64,000 bases of DNA from Roseiarcus sp963758335 (GCA_963758335.1 CAVWVF010000002.1:372001-436000), one strand, 5' to 3'; positions 35,059-45,111 are shown, counted from the stretch's first letter. Notes: a model not told the origin generated them from the letters alone. Made by a program: numbers and translations.

Positions 35059-37035
35059 CTACATACCGATCCTGGGAAGGCGGCTGTTGCCGCGCTTCAA
35101 GTTCCGAAAGCGCGCCAGCGCCCAGAGCGGGAATAGCTTCGAGTAGCCGTGATAACGGAGGTAAAAGACCCGCGGAAAGCCTGTGGCTGTGTGGAACGGC
35201 TCCTCCCAAAACCCCTCTGATGCCTGTTTCGTGGTCAGGTATGCGACGCCCCGCGCCACCGCAGGATGATCCGTCTCGCCCGCCGCCATCAGCCCCAGCA
35301 AAGCCCAGGCCGTCTGGGAGGCGGTGCTCGCGGCGCCCTCGAAACCCTTGTAGTCGAGCCCGTAGCTCTCAGCGCTCTCGCCCCATCCGCCGTCCGGATT
35401 TTGGATTCCGACAAGCCAGTCGACCGCGCGCCGCACCGGGTCCGATTGTGGATCCTGGCCGGCCGCGCAGAGTGCGCAAAGGGCCGACCAGGAGCCGTAG
35501 ATGTAATTCATGCCCCAGCGCCCAAACCAGCTGCCGTCCTTCTCCTGAAAGCGGAGGAGCGCTTCGATTCCCCGCTTCAGCGCAAGACTCTCGTCGGGCC
35601 TCTCGCCCAATTGCGCGAGCAAAGAGACGCAGCGAGCGGTGACGTCAGCCGTCGGCGGATCGAGCAAAGCCCCATGGTCGGCGAACGGGATGTTGTTGAG
35701 ATAGTGGTAGGCGTTGTCGACGTCGAACGCGGCCCAGCCGCCGCCCGAGCTCTGCAGGCCGACCACCCATTCGCGCGCGCGCCCGATCGATTCTGCATAG
35801 CCCCCTTTCTTCGTCCCGCGGGCCTCGCGGTCGGCGCGCGCCATCGCCATCGCCACGACGGCCGTGTCGTCGAGATCGGGATAATGCGGATTGGCGTACT
35901 GGAAGGCCCAGCCTCCCGGCCGGGCGTCCGGCCGCTGCGCCGCCCAGTCGCCGACGACGTCGAGGACCTGCAGGGGCTTCAGCCACTGCAGTCCTTCGCG
36001 CGCCCGTTTCCGGCTCTCGTCGTCGCCGGCTTCGAGCAACGCATGCACGACGAGCGCCGTGTCCCACACGGGCGACAAGCACGGCTGGCAATAGGCTTCG
36101 TCGTCCCGGACGATCAGCAGCTTGTCGAGAGACCGCCGCGCCTGGACGAGGCGCGGATCGTCTCTCGGATAGCCGAGGGCGTCGAACATGAGAACCGCGT
36201 TCGCCATCGCCGGGTAGATCGCGCCCAGGCCGTCGTATCCGTTGAGGCGCTCTGTCACGAACGACACCGCCGCCTCGATCGCGCGCCGCCGGAGCCGTGC
36301 GGGAAACAAAGGCTCGCCGAGTTTCAGCGCCCGGTCGATCGCACCGAACAGTCGGACCCACGCCCAATGCTGATGCGCGCCCGTCGGCCACTTTCGCACG
36401 GTCTCCGGCGGCGCGATGAAGAGCTCCGCAATGCGCACGGCGCCGGGATTGGCGGCACGGGGCTTGATCGCCTGCAGCACGAGGAGCGGCACGAGCACGG
36501 TCCGCGCCCAGTAGGAAACCTTGTCGAGATGAAAGGGAAACCATCGCGGCAGCAGCATGATCTCGACCGGCATGGTCGGGACGCCGCTCCAGGGGATCTC
36601 CTCGAACAGCGCCAGCAGGAAGCGGGTGAAGACGTTGCTCTTCGCCGCGCCTCCGCGATTGAGGATCTCCGCGCGCGCCCGGGCCATGTGCGGGCTTTCA
36701 GGATCGTCGCCGATGGTCTTCAGGGCGAAATAGGCCTTGACGCTCGCGCTGACGTCGAACGCGCCGCCGTGGACGAGCGGCCAGCCGCCGTGCTCGCCCT
36801 GGATGCGACGAAGGTACGCGGCGATCCGGCGCTCCAGTCCGGCGTCTCCCACCTCGCCGCGGAAGTGGCGCAGAAGCACATATTCGGCCGGGATCGTCGC
36901 GTCGGCCTCGAGCTCGAACCGCCAATGGCCGTCTTCGCGCTGCCGCGAATGCAACGCCTGCGCGGCTCGCCCGATGCTGCGCTCCGCCGCGTCAAGGAGA
37001 AGTTCTTCCTGCGGAAGCTTTGCGACAAGGGTCAT
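35059..37035 (-). CDS. shc: Shc (HpnF): squalene-hopene cyclase
   Basis: Shc cyclises squalene to hopene and diplopterol at the membrane. The 658-residue protein is of normal length. The catalytic acid motif is DLDDTA with Asp387, Asp389 and Asp390, and QW repeats are visible (GVQNPDGGWGES-type, QEKDGSWFGRWGMNYIYGSW). The start ATG 37035 overlaps the TGA of hpnE by ATGA. The frame runs on upstream, but that extension is a shadow of hpnE. A 124-base gap with no clear terminator leads to dxs::ispH. All key residues are present. Confidence 0.95.
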   Translation of the reverse strand: MTLVAKLPQEELLLDAAERSIGRAAQALHSRQREDGHWRFELEADATIPAEYVLLRHFRGEVGDAGLERRIAAYLRRIQGEHGGWPLVHGGAFDVSASVKAYFALKTIGDDPESPHMARARAEILNRGGAAKSNVFTRFLLALFEEIPWSGVPTMPVEIMLLPRWFPFHLDKVSYWARTVLVPLLVLQAIKPRAANPGAVRIAELFIAPPETVRKWPTGAHQHWAWVRLFGAIDRALKLGEPLFPARLRRRAIEAAVSFVTERLNGYDGLGAIYPAMANAVLMFDALGYPRDDPRLVQARRSLDKLLIVRDDEAYCQPCLSPVWDTALVVHALLEAGDDESRKRAREGLQWLKPLQVLDVVGDWAAQRPDARPGGWAFQYANPHYPDLDDTAVVAMAMARADREARGTKKGGYAESIGRAREWVVGLQSSGGGWAAFDVDNAYHYLNNIPFADHGALLDPPTADVTARCVSLLAQLGERPDESLALKRGIEALLRFQEKDGSWFGRWGMNYIYGSWSALCALCAAGQDPQSDPVRRAVDWLVGIQNPDGGWGESAESYGLDYKGFEGAASTASQTAWALLGLMAAGETDHPAVARGVAYLTTKQASEGFWEEPFHTATGFPRVFYLRYHGYSKLFPLWALARFRNLKRGNSRLPRIGM

Positions 37036-38318
37036 GGGATTGCGGCTCCGGCGAAGACCTTTGGCTTTGCGACCGTCGCCATCGCGAGAGACGCGGCCTT
37101 GCAGCCTGACCGCACGGCCCCTTCGATGGTGGCGGGCAGCCGGGTCTGGACCCAGTCGCCCGCGACGAAGACGTTGCTCCATCGCGTCCGCGACGGCGGG
37201 CGCCTAGCATCCTGCGCCGGCGTCGCGGCGAAGGTCGCCCGCTTCTCCTTGACGATCCGCCACGGCGGGAGGGCCGGGCGACATCCGGTCAGCTCGGCGA
37301 CTTCGCGCCAGATCCTCTCGGCGAGCGCTTCGCGCGACCATTCAATCAGGTCGCCGGCGGCGCTGATCGTCACCGAAAGGCGGTTGCGATAAGCGAACAG
37401 CCACTGCGTCAAGCCGCCGATTACGCCGAGGATCGGCGGATGGCTCTTCGGCGCCGCGGCGAGGAAATGCGCGTTGACGATCCCCCTGAATTCCTCAGGC
37501 GCATCGACGCCGGGCAGAAGGACCCGGGCCGCCCACGGAGGAACCGCGACGACGATCGCATCGTCCCGTCCGAGAACGACGGAATCCGACTCGAATTCGA
37601 GCGCGATCGCGCGGTCGGCTGCGAAGCGAATGTCGCGCAGACGGTCGCCGAGGCGCACGGTTCCGCCCCTGCCGGCGATGAAGCGGATCGCCGGGTCGAC
37701 GAATGTCGGGGACAGTCCCTCCGATGCGATCAAGGGTCGGCAGGCTTTCCCGCCGCCCCCAAGGCTCCCGCGCAAGAGCGCGCCCGCCAGGAGGGCCGAG
37801 CTTTCTTTCGGATCGGTGTTGAGGCCGGCGAGCAGGAGCGGCCGCCACAAGCGCTCGTAGAGCGGGCCGTCGCACCGCATCGCGCGCTCGACGGTGGCGC
37901 CGGCGGGCGACCAGAAGAGGGCGAGCGGCGCGAAATATTCCTGCAGCGACGTCCCCGGCGCCCGCCTCTTCCGGTCGAGCAGCCACCAGGGCGCGCGTCC
38001 CTCGTTGGGGCGCAGCCGCCAGCGTTCGCGCGTTCGAAGATCGGCGAAGTCGAAGAGCGCGAGGCCAGGCCCGGACAGCCGGTCGGACGAGCCGATCCGC
38101 GCGAGATAGTCGAGCGTGGCCTGGTTGCCGGACAGGACGAGATGGTTGCCGTTGTCGATCTCCGCCCCGAGCGCCGGATCGAAAAAGGACTTGCACCGCC
38201 CTCCCGCGGCGGCGGCGGCCTCGTGCACGACCGTCTTGACGCCGGCCCCGATCAGGCCCACCGCGGCGCTGAGGCCCGCCAATCCTGCGCCGATGACGTG
38301 GACGGTTCCTTCCCTCAT
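37032..38318 (-). CDS. hpnE: HpnE: squalene-forming FAD-dependent oxidoreductase
   Basis: HpnE reduces hydroxysqualene to squalene as the last step of the HpnCDE route. The 428-residue flavoprotein has the dinucleotide fold VIGAGLAGLSAAVGLIGAG, EIDNGNHLVLSGN and the C-terminal FAD segment NVFVAGDWVQTRLPATIEGA. ATG 38318 overlaps the hpnD stop, and its own stop overlaps the shc start. The order hpnC-hpnD-hpnE-shc is the standard cluster order. Confidence 0.93.
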   Translation of the reverse strand: MREGTVHVIGAGLAGLSAAVGLIGAGVKTVVHEAAAAAGGRCKSFFDPALGAEIDNGNHLVLSGNQATLDYLARIGSSDRLSGPGLALFDFADLRTRERWRLRPNEGRAPWWLLDRKRRAPGTSLQEYFAPLALFWSPAGATVERAMRCDGPLYERLWRPLLLAGLNTDPKESSALLAGALLRGSLGGGGKACRPLIASEGLSPTFVDPAIRFIAGRGGTVRLGDRLRDIRFAADRAIALEFESDSVVLGRDDAIVVAVPPWAARVLLPGVDAPEEFRGIVNAHFLAAAPKSHPPILGVIGGLTQWLFAYRNRLSVTISAAGDLIEWSREALAERIWREVAELTGCRPALPPWRIVKEKRATFAATPAQDARRPPSRTRWSNVFVAGDWVQTRLPATIEGAVRSGCKAASLAMATVAKPKVFAGAAIP

Positions 38319-39130
38319 AGGACGCCGTAGCAGATGAGAGCGCCCAGGACGCGCAGCCGGCTCGGCTTCGCCCGTTCCCGCGGCGGCTCGAAGCCTCGCG
38401 CCGCCATGTTGTCGAGGAGCGACCGATAGGCGGTCGACATCAACCGCGGGGCTCTCGCCGCGGCGCGCGGCGCCGACGCGAGGATCGGCTCGGCCTCATC
38501 GAAATGCCGGCGGGCGCGGCCTGCGACCTCGTCGCAAGCGATCGCGACCTTCGGATCTTTCACCACGCGCAGCGGATCATCGACCGCGACGCGCGCGGCG
38601 GCGAGCGCCTCGCAAGGCAGATAGAGCCGGCCCGCGGCCGCGTCCTCGTCGACGTCGCGTAGAATGTTGGTCAGCTGCAGCGCGCGCCCGAGGTGGAAGG
38701 CCAGCGCCTCGCCTGTCTGCGCCCCGAGGCCGAAGATGCGCACCGACAGCCGCCCCACGGCGCTCGCGACCCTGTCGCAATAGAGGTCCAGGGTCGCCCA
38801 GTCGGGGGCGCGAATATTGCGCTCCGCGTCCATCTCGACGCCGTCGATCACGGCTTCGAAGTCCCTCTGCCGCAAGCCGTAGCGGCGCGCCGCGCCGTTG
38901 AGATCGGCAAGCTCGGGCGGGGCCTCTCCGGCGAACATCGCCGCGATGTCGCGGCGCCAGCGCTCGAGCTCGTTCAGGCGCTGCTCTGGCGAGCCATACT
39001 CCGGCTCGTCGGCGACATCGTCGACCGCGCGACAGAAGCGATAGACCGAGAACATCGCCTCGCGCTGGTCCTTGGGCAGAACCCGCATCGCCAAGTAGAA
39101 GGAACTGCGGGCCGCCGCCTGCGCGCTCAC
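38315..39130 (-). CDS. hpnD: HpnD: presqualene diphosphate synthase
   Basis: HpnD condenses two farnesyl diphosphates to presqualene diphosphate. The 271-residue protein has both aspartate-rich motifs: YRFCRAVDDVADEPEYG and TNILRDVDEDAAAGRLYLP. The start is GTG 39130, whose GTGA overlaps the hpnC stop; homologues begin similarly. The frame open upstream to 40237 is only a shadow of hpnC. It lies between hpnC and hpnE with 4-base overlaps. Confidence 0.93.
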   Translation of the reverse strand: MSAQAAARSSFYLAMRVLPKDQREAMFSVYRFCRAVDDVADEPEYGSPEQRLNELERWRRDIAAMFAGEAPPELADLNGAARRYGLRQRDFEAVIDGVEMDAERNIRAPDWATLDLYCDRVASAVGRLSVRIFGLGAQTGEALAFHLGRALQLTNILRDVDEDAAAGRLYLPCEALAAARVAVDDPLRVVKDPKVAIACDEVAGRARRHFDEAEPILASAPRAAARAPRLMSTAYRSLLDNMAARGFEPPRERAKPSRLRVLGALICYGVL

Positions 39131-39999
39131 GCCCTCGCCCTCCGCTTGAGCCTCGAGCGCGGCGCGAGAGTCCGCGCGAGCGTTCGCGCGGCGGCGAGCC
39201 CGCCGATTGCGGCGAATTCGAACTTGCTCAGGTGAACGGACCGGCTCAAGGGATCGCGATGCTGCAGCCGGCTGGCCAGCTCCCGCGCGAGGGCGTGGAT
39301 CACTCCGATCTCGAGCGACAGGCGGACGTCGGCGATCCGCGGGACGAGCTCGCCGCCCTCTTCGATCAGGGCCGCGGCGTGTCGGGCGAGCTCCGCTATC
39401 GCCCCCAGCAATTGCGGCGAGGCGCGCCGATCGCCAAGCATCGCGACCGTCGCGCCGTGCGCATCGAGAATGGATTGCGGCAGATAGACCCGGTCGAGCT
39501 TGCGATAATCCTCTCCGCAATCCTGAAGATGATTGATCACCTGCAGCGCGGCGCAGATCGCGTCCGACGCCGGCCACAACGATCGGCTTTCGCCATGCGC
39601 GTCGAGAACGAACCGCCCGACCGGCATCGCCGACAGGCGGCAGTAGTCCATCAGCTCGTCGAGGTTCGCATAGCGGTTCTTCGCCGCGTCGAGCCGGAAG
39701 GCGTCGAGCAGGTCGAGTGCGTGCTTCGGAGCGATCCCCTGCGTGCGCAGGGCGAGACGCAGCGGCTCGGCCTCGGGATCGTGCGCGCAGCCGCACAGCG
39801 CGTCGGCCAGGTGATCGAGGAGCCCGAGCTTTTCGTCGGCCGAGAGCCCGGGGTTGTCCGCGACGTCGTCGGCCGCGCGGACGAAGCGATAGAAAGCGAG
39901 GACGATCGGCCGGCGCCGTCTGGCGATCAGCCGCGACGCCACGGGAAAGTTCTCGTCGCGCGCCGTCTTGCCCGATAGCGATTGGCTGACCGTCGTCAT
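39127..39999 (-). CDS. hpnC: HpnC: hydroxysqualene synthase
   Basis: HpnC converts presqualene diphosphate to hydroxysqualene. The 290-residue protein shows SGKTARDENFPVASRLI, the first Asp motif YRFVRAADDVADNPGLS and the second QVINHLQDCGEDYRKLDRVY, typical of HpnC rather than HpnD. ATG 39999 overlaps the hpnB stop (ATGA). The C-terminal 40 residues are Arg/Ala-rich. Confidence 0.93.
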   Translation of the reverse strand: MTTVSQSLSGKTARDENFPVASRLIARRRRPIVLAFYRFVRAADDVADNPGLSADEKLGLLDHLADALCGCAHDPEAEPLRLALRTQGIAPKHALDLLDAFRLDAAKNRYANLDELMDYCRLSAMPVGRFVLDAHGESRSLWPASDAICAALQVINHLQDCGEDYRKLDRVYLPQSILDAHGATVAMLGDRRASPQLLGAIAELARHAAALIEEGGELVPRIADVRLSLEIGVIHALARELASRLQHRDPLSRSVHLSKFEFAAIGGLAAARTLARTLAPRSRLKRRARA

Positions 40000-41168
40000 A
40001 CGCGCTCCGCCTTCGGCATCGGGGCCTGAACGCGACCTTTCCACAGTCCTCCCCGGCCTGTCCAGTACTGCGCCGCGGATTGAACGGTGAAAAGCATGTA
40101 GGCGGCGGCGATTGCCGGAAGAGCGAGGCCGGTGATGACCGGCCGGCCGTAGAGCCGCAGCGTCGGCGCGAAGACGAATCCCATGATCGCCCACGCGGCC
40201 GCGCCGAACGCCTGCGGCGCGCCCCGCGAAAAGACAACCATCAGCGAAGGCGCCACGAACACGAACCCCATCGCGGCCACGCCGATCATCAGACGCAGCG
40301 CGGAGAAGCGCAGCTCGGCGAAAGCCGAACGCGCGACCATCCGGCCGAAGTCCGCGAAGGCCGGATAAGAGCGCAGGCTGAACGCGTGCCGCGTGAGCGA
40401 GAGGCGGATTTGGCCGCGCCGCTTCATCAGAGCGGCAAGGGCGCAATCGTCGATCAGCGCTCCACGCACCGCCTCGAGCCCGCCCGCCTCCGCCAGCGAT
40501 TGCCGGCGGACCAGCATGCAGCCGCCTGCGGCGGCGGCCGTCCTCCGGCGCGGGTCGTCGACCCAGGAAAACGGGTAGAGCATCTGGAAAAAGAAAATGA
40601 AGGCGGGAGCCAGCCAGCGTTCCGCCGGACTCTCGCAGCGCAGCTTCACCATCAGCGAGGCGAGGACCGCCCGCCTCGCCTCAGCGAACGCGACAAGACG
40701 ACGAAGAAGTCTTTCCTCGACGACGATGTCGGCGTCGACAAACAGCAGATAGTCCGGCGGCTCGGGCTGAACTTCCGCCGCCGCGACCCCCTGCCCCATT
40801 GCCCAGACCTTCCCCGCCCATCCCGGCGGCGGACTTTGGCCCTCGAGGACGGTCACCCGTCCGCCCGCGCCCACAGCCCGCCGCGCCGCGCCCGCCGTCC
40901 CGTCCGAACTCTGATCGTCGACAACCATGACCGCAAAGCGACCGGGATAATCCTGACCCGTGAGCGAAGCGACGGCCTGGCCGATGACATGCGCCTCGTC
41001 GCGGGCCGGCACGATCGCCGTGACGCGGGGCCATTGGCCTTCGCTGCGACGTTCATTTCCCGGGCCAACAGCTTCGATAAGCTCCACGCCGAGCCAAAAC
41101 CGCCCTCGTCCGACGAGCAGGTAGAGCCAGACGACCAGGCAAGCGACGCCCACCGATAGGATGATCAT
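39996..41168 (-). CDS. hpnB: HpnB: hopanoid-cluster glycosyltransferase (GT2)
   Basis: This 390-residue membrane GT2 leads the main hopanoid operon. It has an N-terminal helix (ILSVGVACLVVWLYLLV), VTAIVPARDEAHVIGQAVAS, VVDDQSSDGTAGAAR, GWAGKVWAMGQGVA, LLFVDADIVVEERL and several C-terminal helices. ATG 41168 is preceded by GGAG nine bases upstream. Its exact product is not established in the literature as I know it. It diverges from the CoA-ligase/ABC operon, so the operon promoter should lie within about 41170-41390. Confidence 0.9.
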   Translation of the reverse strand: MIILSVGVACLVVWLYLLVGRGRFWLGVELIEAVGPGNERRSEGQWPRVTAIVPARDEAHVIGQAVASLTGQDYPGRFAVMVVDDQSSDGTAGAARRAVGAGGRVTVLEGQSPPPGWAGKVWAMGQGVAAAEVQPEPPDYLLFVDADIVVEERLLRRLVAFAEARRAVLASLMVKLRCESPAERWLAPAFIFFFQMLYPFSWVDDPRRRTAAAAGGCMLVRRQSLAEAGGLEAVRGALIDDCALAALMKRRGQIRLSLTRHAFSLRSYPAFADFGRMVARSAFAELRFSALRLMIGVAAMGFVFVAPSLMVVFSRGAPQAFGAAAWAIMGFVFAPTLRLYGRPVITGLALPAIAAAYMLFTVQSAAQYWTGRGGLWKGRVQAPMPKAERV

Positions 41169-41388
41169 GATCGCCGCTCCCCGCAAACGCCTATCAACCG
41201 CGGTCCGCGCGCTTTGTTCCGGCACTCGGTCGGCCGGATAATCGGCACCGACGAACGTAGGGCTGTTGTCTTCCTGACGCGGCTGTTGAATAGTCCCCGC
41301 CCGCCGAGAAGAGCGGCCTATGCGTCGCCGGGCAAAATGCCGTCTCGCGCAAGCGGAATGCGAGCGGCGCCATCGAGGGAGGAACGGT
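41169..41388. promoter_or_regulatory. Divergent promoter region of hpnB operon and CoA-ligase operon
   Basis: About 220 bases separate the divergent hpnB and acyl-CoA ligase starts, so at least two promoters are expected here. I cannot name -35/-10 elements with confidence. AGGGCTGTTGTCTTCC and TGTTGAATAG around 41260-41300 are candidates only. Confidence 0.4.
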
Positions 41389-43362
41389 TTGGGGCCGGCG
41401 CGCGCGCGAGGGGACGCGGACGACACGTTCGCCAAGCTTTTGCGGGCGCATGCCGCCGTGCGAGGCGCCCGTCCCGCCTTCCGCCACAAGGATCTCGGCC
41501 TCTGGCAGACGTGGACCTGGGCGCAGGTCTACGACGAGACGCGCGCCATCGCCGTCGGACTCATCGCCCTCGGCCTCGATCGGGGAGAAACGATCGCCAT
41601 CGTCGGCGCGAACCGCCCGAAGCTTTATTGGTCGATCACCGCGGCGCAGATGATCGGCGCCGTTCCAGTCCCCGTCTACGCCAATTCGGTGGCGGACGAG
41701 ATCGCCGCGGTGCTCGATCATTCCGAGGCCGGCGTCATCGTCGCCCAGGACCAGGAGCAGGTCGACAAGATCCTGTCCGTCCGCGGCCGGCTGCCTCGGC
41801 TCCGGCACCTGCTCTATGACGAGCCGCGCGGCCTCACCGACTATAAGGAGCCCGGGCTGCACGCGCTCGAGGCGATTATGGCGAAAGGACGCGCCGCGCT
41901 CGCCGACCGGACAGTGGCGGCGGACCTCGATCGCCGCATCGACGCCGGCAAGGGAGCCGACCCCTCCGTCATCCTCTACACTTCCGGCACGACCGGCCGT
42001 TCGAAGGGCGTGGTCCTGAGCGGCGAGCGCTCGATCGCGGCGGCGCGCGACACCGTCGCCTTCGACCGGCTGACCGACCGCGACGAAGCGCTCGCCTATC
42101 TGCCGCTCGCTTGGGTCGGCGACCATTATCTCAACTACGCCCAAGGCTACGTGGCGGGTTTCTGCATGGCCTGCCCCGAGAGCGCCGACACCGCCGGCGC
42201 CGACCTGCGCGAAATCGGTCCCACCTATCACTTCGCTCCGCCGCGCGTATTCGAGGCGCTGCTCACCCGGGTGCAGATCCGTATGGAGGACGCGGGCACG
42301 TTCAAGCGCTGGCTTTACCGGCGCTTCATGGACGTCGCCAAACGCTGGGGCGAGAAAATCGCCAACGGCGAGAAGGTTCCATTCGGCGCACGGCTCGCCT
42401 ACGGGCTCGGCGATCTCTTGATCTACGCCCCGCTCAAGAACGCGCTCGGCTTCTCCCGCGTCCGCGTGGCCTATACCGCAGGCGAGGCCATCGGCGCCGA
42501 CCTCTTCGCCTTCTATCGCTCGATCGGCCTCAATCTGAAGCAGCTCTACGGGCAGACGGAGGCGTTCCTGTTCGTCACCGCCCAGGCCGACCGGGCCGTT
42601 CGGTCGGACGCCGTCGGCCCGCCCGCCCCCAATGTCGAACTGCGCATCGCCCCGGACGGCGAGGTGCAGTTCAAGTCGCCCGGCATGTTCGTCGGCTATT
42701 TCCGCGAGGACGACAAGGCGCGCGAGGCGATGACCGAGGACGGCTACGTCAGGACCGGCGACGCCGGCTTTTTCGAGCCGGACGGGCAGCTCAAGATCGT
42801 CGACCGCGCCAAGGACGTCGGCAGGCTCAGGAACGGGCAAATGTTCGCGCCGAAATACATCGAGAACAAGCTGAAGTTCTTCCCCAACATCCGCGAGGCG
42901 GTGGCGATCGGCAACGGGCGCGAGTTCGTCACCGCCATGATCAACATCGAGCTCGCCTCGGTCGGCGACTGGGCGGAACGGCACAACGTCTTTTACGCCT
43001 CCTACCAGGACCTCGCCGCCAATCCGCGCGTCACCTCGATGATCGAGGAGCACGTCGACGCGGTCAATCACGCGCTGAGCCTCGAGCCGGCCATGGCGGG
43101 GGCGCAGATCCGGCGCTTCCTCATCCTGCCGAAGGAGCTCGACGCCGACGACGGCGAGCTCACCCGCACGCAGAAGGTGCGCCGCCGCTTCATCGCCGAG
43201 CGTTACGCGCCGCTGATCGAAGGGCTGTACGAGGGTGCGCGCGAGGCTTCGATCTGCGCCGAAATCACCTACGAGGACGGCCGCAAGGGCAAGCTCGCCG
43301 GAACCTCGCGCATCGTCGACCTGCCGCCATACCCGAAAGCGAAAGAGGCGCGCGCGGCATGA
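41389..43362 (+). CDS. AMP-forming long-chain acyl-CoA synthetase-like ligase
   Basis: This 657-residue enzyme activates a carboxylic acid to its CoA thioester through an acyl-adenylate. Adenylate-forming motifs are VILYTSGTTGRSKGVVLSGE, the YGQTEAF motif, GYVRTGDAGFFEPDGQLKIV and the FAPKYIENKLKFFP hinge region. I chose TTG 41389 because GGGAGGAACGGT lies just upstream; ATG 41320 has no such site. It is the first gene of an operon with LivG, H, M and a binding protein, with a 4-base overlap to livG, suggesting that the imported acid is activated on entry. Substrate class (fatty or aromatic) is inferred. Confidence 0.87.
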   Translation: MGPARARGDADDTFAKLLRAHAAVRGARPAFRHKDLGLWQTWTWAQVYDETRAIAVGLIALGLDRGETIAIVGANRPKLYWSITAAQMIGAVPVPVYANSVADEIAAVLDHSEAGVIVAQDQEQVDKILSVRGRLPRLRHLLYDEPRGLTDYKEPGLHALEAIMAKGRAALADRTVAADLDRRIDAGKGADPSVILYTSGTTGRSKGVVLSGERSIAAARDTVAFDRLTDRDEALAYLPLAWVGDHYLNYAQGYVAGFCMACPESADTAGADLREIGPTYHFAPPRVFEALLTRVQIRMEDAGTFKRWLYRRFMDVAKRWGEKIANGEKVPFGARLAYGLGDLLIYAPLKNALGFSRVRVAYTAGEAIGADLFAFYRSIGLNLKQLYGQTEAFLFVTAQADRAVRSDAVGPPAPNVELRIAPDGEVQFKSPGMFVGYFREDDKAREAMTEDGYVRTGDAGFFEPDGQLKIVDRAKDVGRLRNGQMFAPKYIENKLKFFPNIREAVAIGNGREFVTAMINIELASVGDWAERHNVFYASYQDLAANPRVTSMIEEHVDAVNHALSLEPAMAGAQIRRFLILPKELDADDGELTRTQKVRRRFIAERYAPLIEGLYEGAREASICAEITYEDGRKGKLAGTSRIVDLPPYPKAKEARAA

Positions 43363-44132
43363 GCGGCGACATCCTCCTTTCGGTCGAGAACGTCTCGCTG
43401 TCGTTCGGCGGCGTGCGCGCGATCGCGGACGTTTCCTTCGATATTCGGGAAGGCGAGATCCGCGCCATCATTGGCCCGAACGGCGCCGGCAAGACGTCAA
43501 TGCTCAATGTGGTCAACGGCTTCTATCATCCGCAGAAGGGCCGGATCACCTATCGCGGCCGCACGCGCTCGCGCATGAAGCCGCACGAGGCGGCCGAGCA
43601 CGGCATCGCCCGAACTTTTCAGAACGTCGCCCTGTTCAAGGGCATGACGACGCTCGACAACATCATGACCGGCCGCAACCTCAGGATGAAGCGCGGCATC
43701 GTCTGGCAAGCGCTCCGCCACGGCCCGGCGCTCGCCGAGGAGATCGAGCACCGGCGCGCGTGCGAGGAGATCATCGACTTTCTCGAGATCGAGCATATCC
43801 GCAAGACGCCGGTCGGCGCCCTGCCCTACGGGTTGCAGAAGAGGGTCGAACTCGGCCGGGCGCTGGCGATGGAGCCGGAGCTGCTGCTGCTCGACGAGCC
43901 GATGGCCGGCATGAACCTCGAGGAGAAGGAGGACATGAGCCGCTTCATCGTCGAGGCCAACCGCCTCAGGGGCGCGACCATCGCCCTCATCGAGCACGAC
44001 ATGGGGGTGGTGATGGACCTCTCCGACCGGGTCGTCGTGCTCGAATACGGCCGCAAGATCGCCGACGGCGTCCCCGACGTCGTCAAGGCGGATCAAAAGG
44101 TCATCGACGCCTATCTCGGCGTAGGACGTTAG
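43359..44132 (+). CDS. livG: LivG-type ABC ATP-binding protein
   Basis: A 257-residue ATPase of the branched-chain-amino-acid class. Motifs: Walker A GPNGAGKTSMLNVVNGFY, Q-loop ARTFQNVALFKGM, signature LPYGLQKRVELGRALA (a YG form rather than SGG), Walker B LLLLDEPMAGMN and ALIEHDMGVVMDLSDRVVVL with the typical LivG C-terminus. ATG 43359 overlaps the ligase stop by four bases. It works with LivH, LivM, the binding protein and the LivF downstream of the IS3 copy. Confidence 0.92.
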   Translation: MSGDILLSVENVSLSFGGVRAIADVSFDIREGEIRAIIGPNGAGKTSMLNVVNGFYHPQKGRITYRGRTRSRMKPHEAAEHGIARTFQNVALFKGMTTLDNIMTGRNLRMKRGIVWQALRHGPALAEEIEHRRACEEIIDFLEIEHIRKTPVGALPYGLQKRVELGRALAMEPELLLLDEPMAGMNLEEKEDMSRFIVEANRLRGATIALIEHDMGVVMDLSDRVVVLEYGRKIADGVPDVVKADQKVIDAYLGVGR

Positions 44133-44135
44133 GCC

Positions 44136-45092
44136 ATGGACCTCCTGCGCGCCGTTTTCGTCGACCCCTTCGTCCAGATGATCGCCGCGCCCGATCTTCT
44201 GGCGCAGACGATCTGGGAAGGCTTCGTCGGCGGCGTCCTCTATTCGCTGATCGCGCTCGGCTTCGTCCTAATCTACAAGGTCTCAGGCGTGTTTAACTTC
44301 GCCCAGGGCATCATGATGGTGTTCGCGGCGCTGACGTTGGTCGGCCTGCATGAGAAGGGCGTCCCGGCCTGGATCGCGCTCCTCCTCACGGTCGCCGTCA
44401 TGTACGGGCTGGCGGTCGGCATCGAGCGGCTGGTTCTGCGCCCGCTGGTCAACCAGCCCGACATCATTTTGCTGATGGCGACGTTCGGCGTCACCTACTT
44501 TCTCATCGGTTTCGGCGAACTCGTGTTCGGCGGCACTCCGAAATCGATGATCGCCAAGCAGCTCTGGCTGCCAGACGGCTCGATCGACCTCCACGTGATG
44601 GGCGGCAAGGTGGAATTGCAGAAGCTCGACATTGCGGCGGCGGCAATCGCCCTCGTCATGGTGGCTGGCCTTGCGCTTTTCTTCCAGAAGACGCGCATCG
44701 GGCGCGCGCTGCGAGCGGTCGCCGACGATCATCAGGCGGCCCTGTCGGTCGGGGTCTCGCTCAACCAAATCTGGGTCATCGTCTGGTTCACCGCGGGCGT
44801 GGTGGCGCTGGCGACCGGAATCTTCTGGGGCGCGCGCTCGGACGTCTCGTTCGCGCTGCAGGTCGTCGCGCTGAAGGCCCTGCCGGTGCTGATCCTCGGC
44901 GGGCTGACGTCGGTTCCCGGCGCGATCGTCGGCGGGCTCATCATCGGCGTCGGCGAGAAGCTCGGCGAGTTCTACTGGGGGCCGTTGCTCGGCGGCGGCA
45001 TCGAGAGCTGGCACGCCTATTTCATCGCGCTCACCTTCCTGCTGTTCCGCCCGCAGGGCCTGTTCGGGGAGAAGATCATTGAGCGGATTTGA
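44136..45092 (+). CDS. livH: LivH-type ABC permease
   Basis: A 318-residue permease with about eight hydrophobic segments. It shows the LivH family start GGVLYSLIALGFVLIYKVSG, FNFAQGIMMVFAALTLVGLH, the EAA-like loop TRIGRALRAVADDHQAALSV and the C-terminal LPVLILGGLTSVPGAIVGGL. ATG 44136 follows livG by three bases. No lesion. Confidence 0.93.
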   Translation: MDLLRAVFVDPFVQMIAAPDLLAQTIWEGFVGGVLYSLIALGFVLIYKVSGVFNFAQGIMMVFAALTLVGLHEKGVPAWIALLLTVAVMYGLAVGIERLVLRPLVNQPDIILLMATFGVTYFLIGFGELVFGGTPKSMIAKQLWLPDGSIDLHVMGGKVELQKLDIAAAAIALVMVAGLALFFQKTRIGRALRAVADDHQAALSVGVSLNQIWVIVWFTAGVVALATGIFWGARSDVSFALQVVALKALPVLILGGLTSVPGAIVGGLIIGVGEKLGEFYWGPLLGGGIESWHAYFIALTFLLFRPQGLFGEKIIERI

Positions 45093-45111
45093 GGCAGGGC
45101 GGCTCGCAACC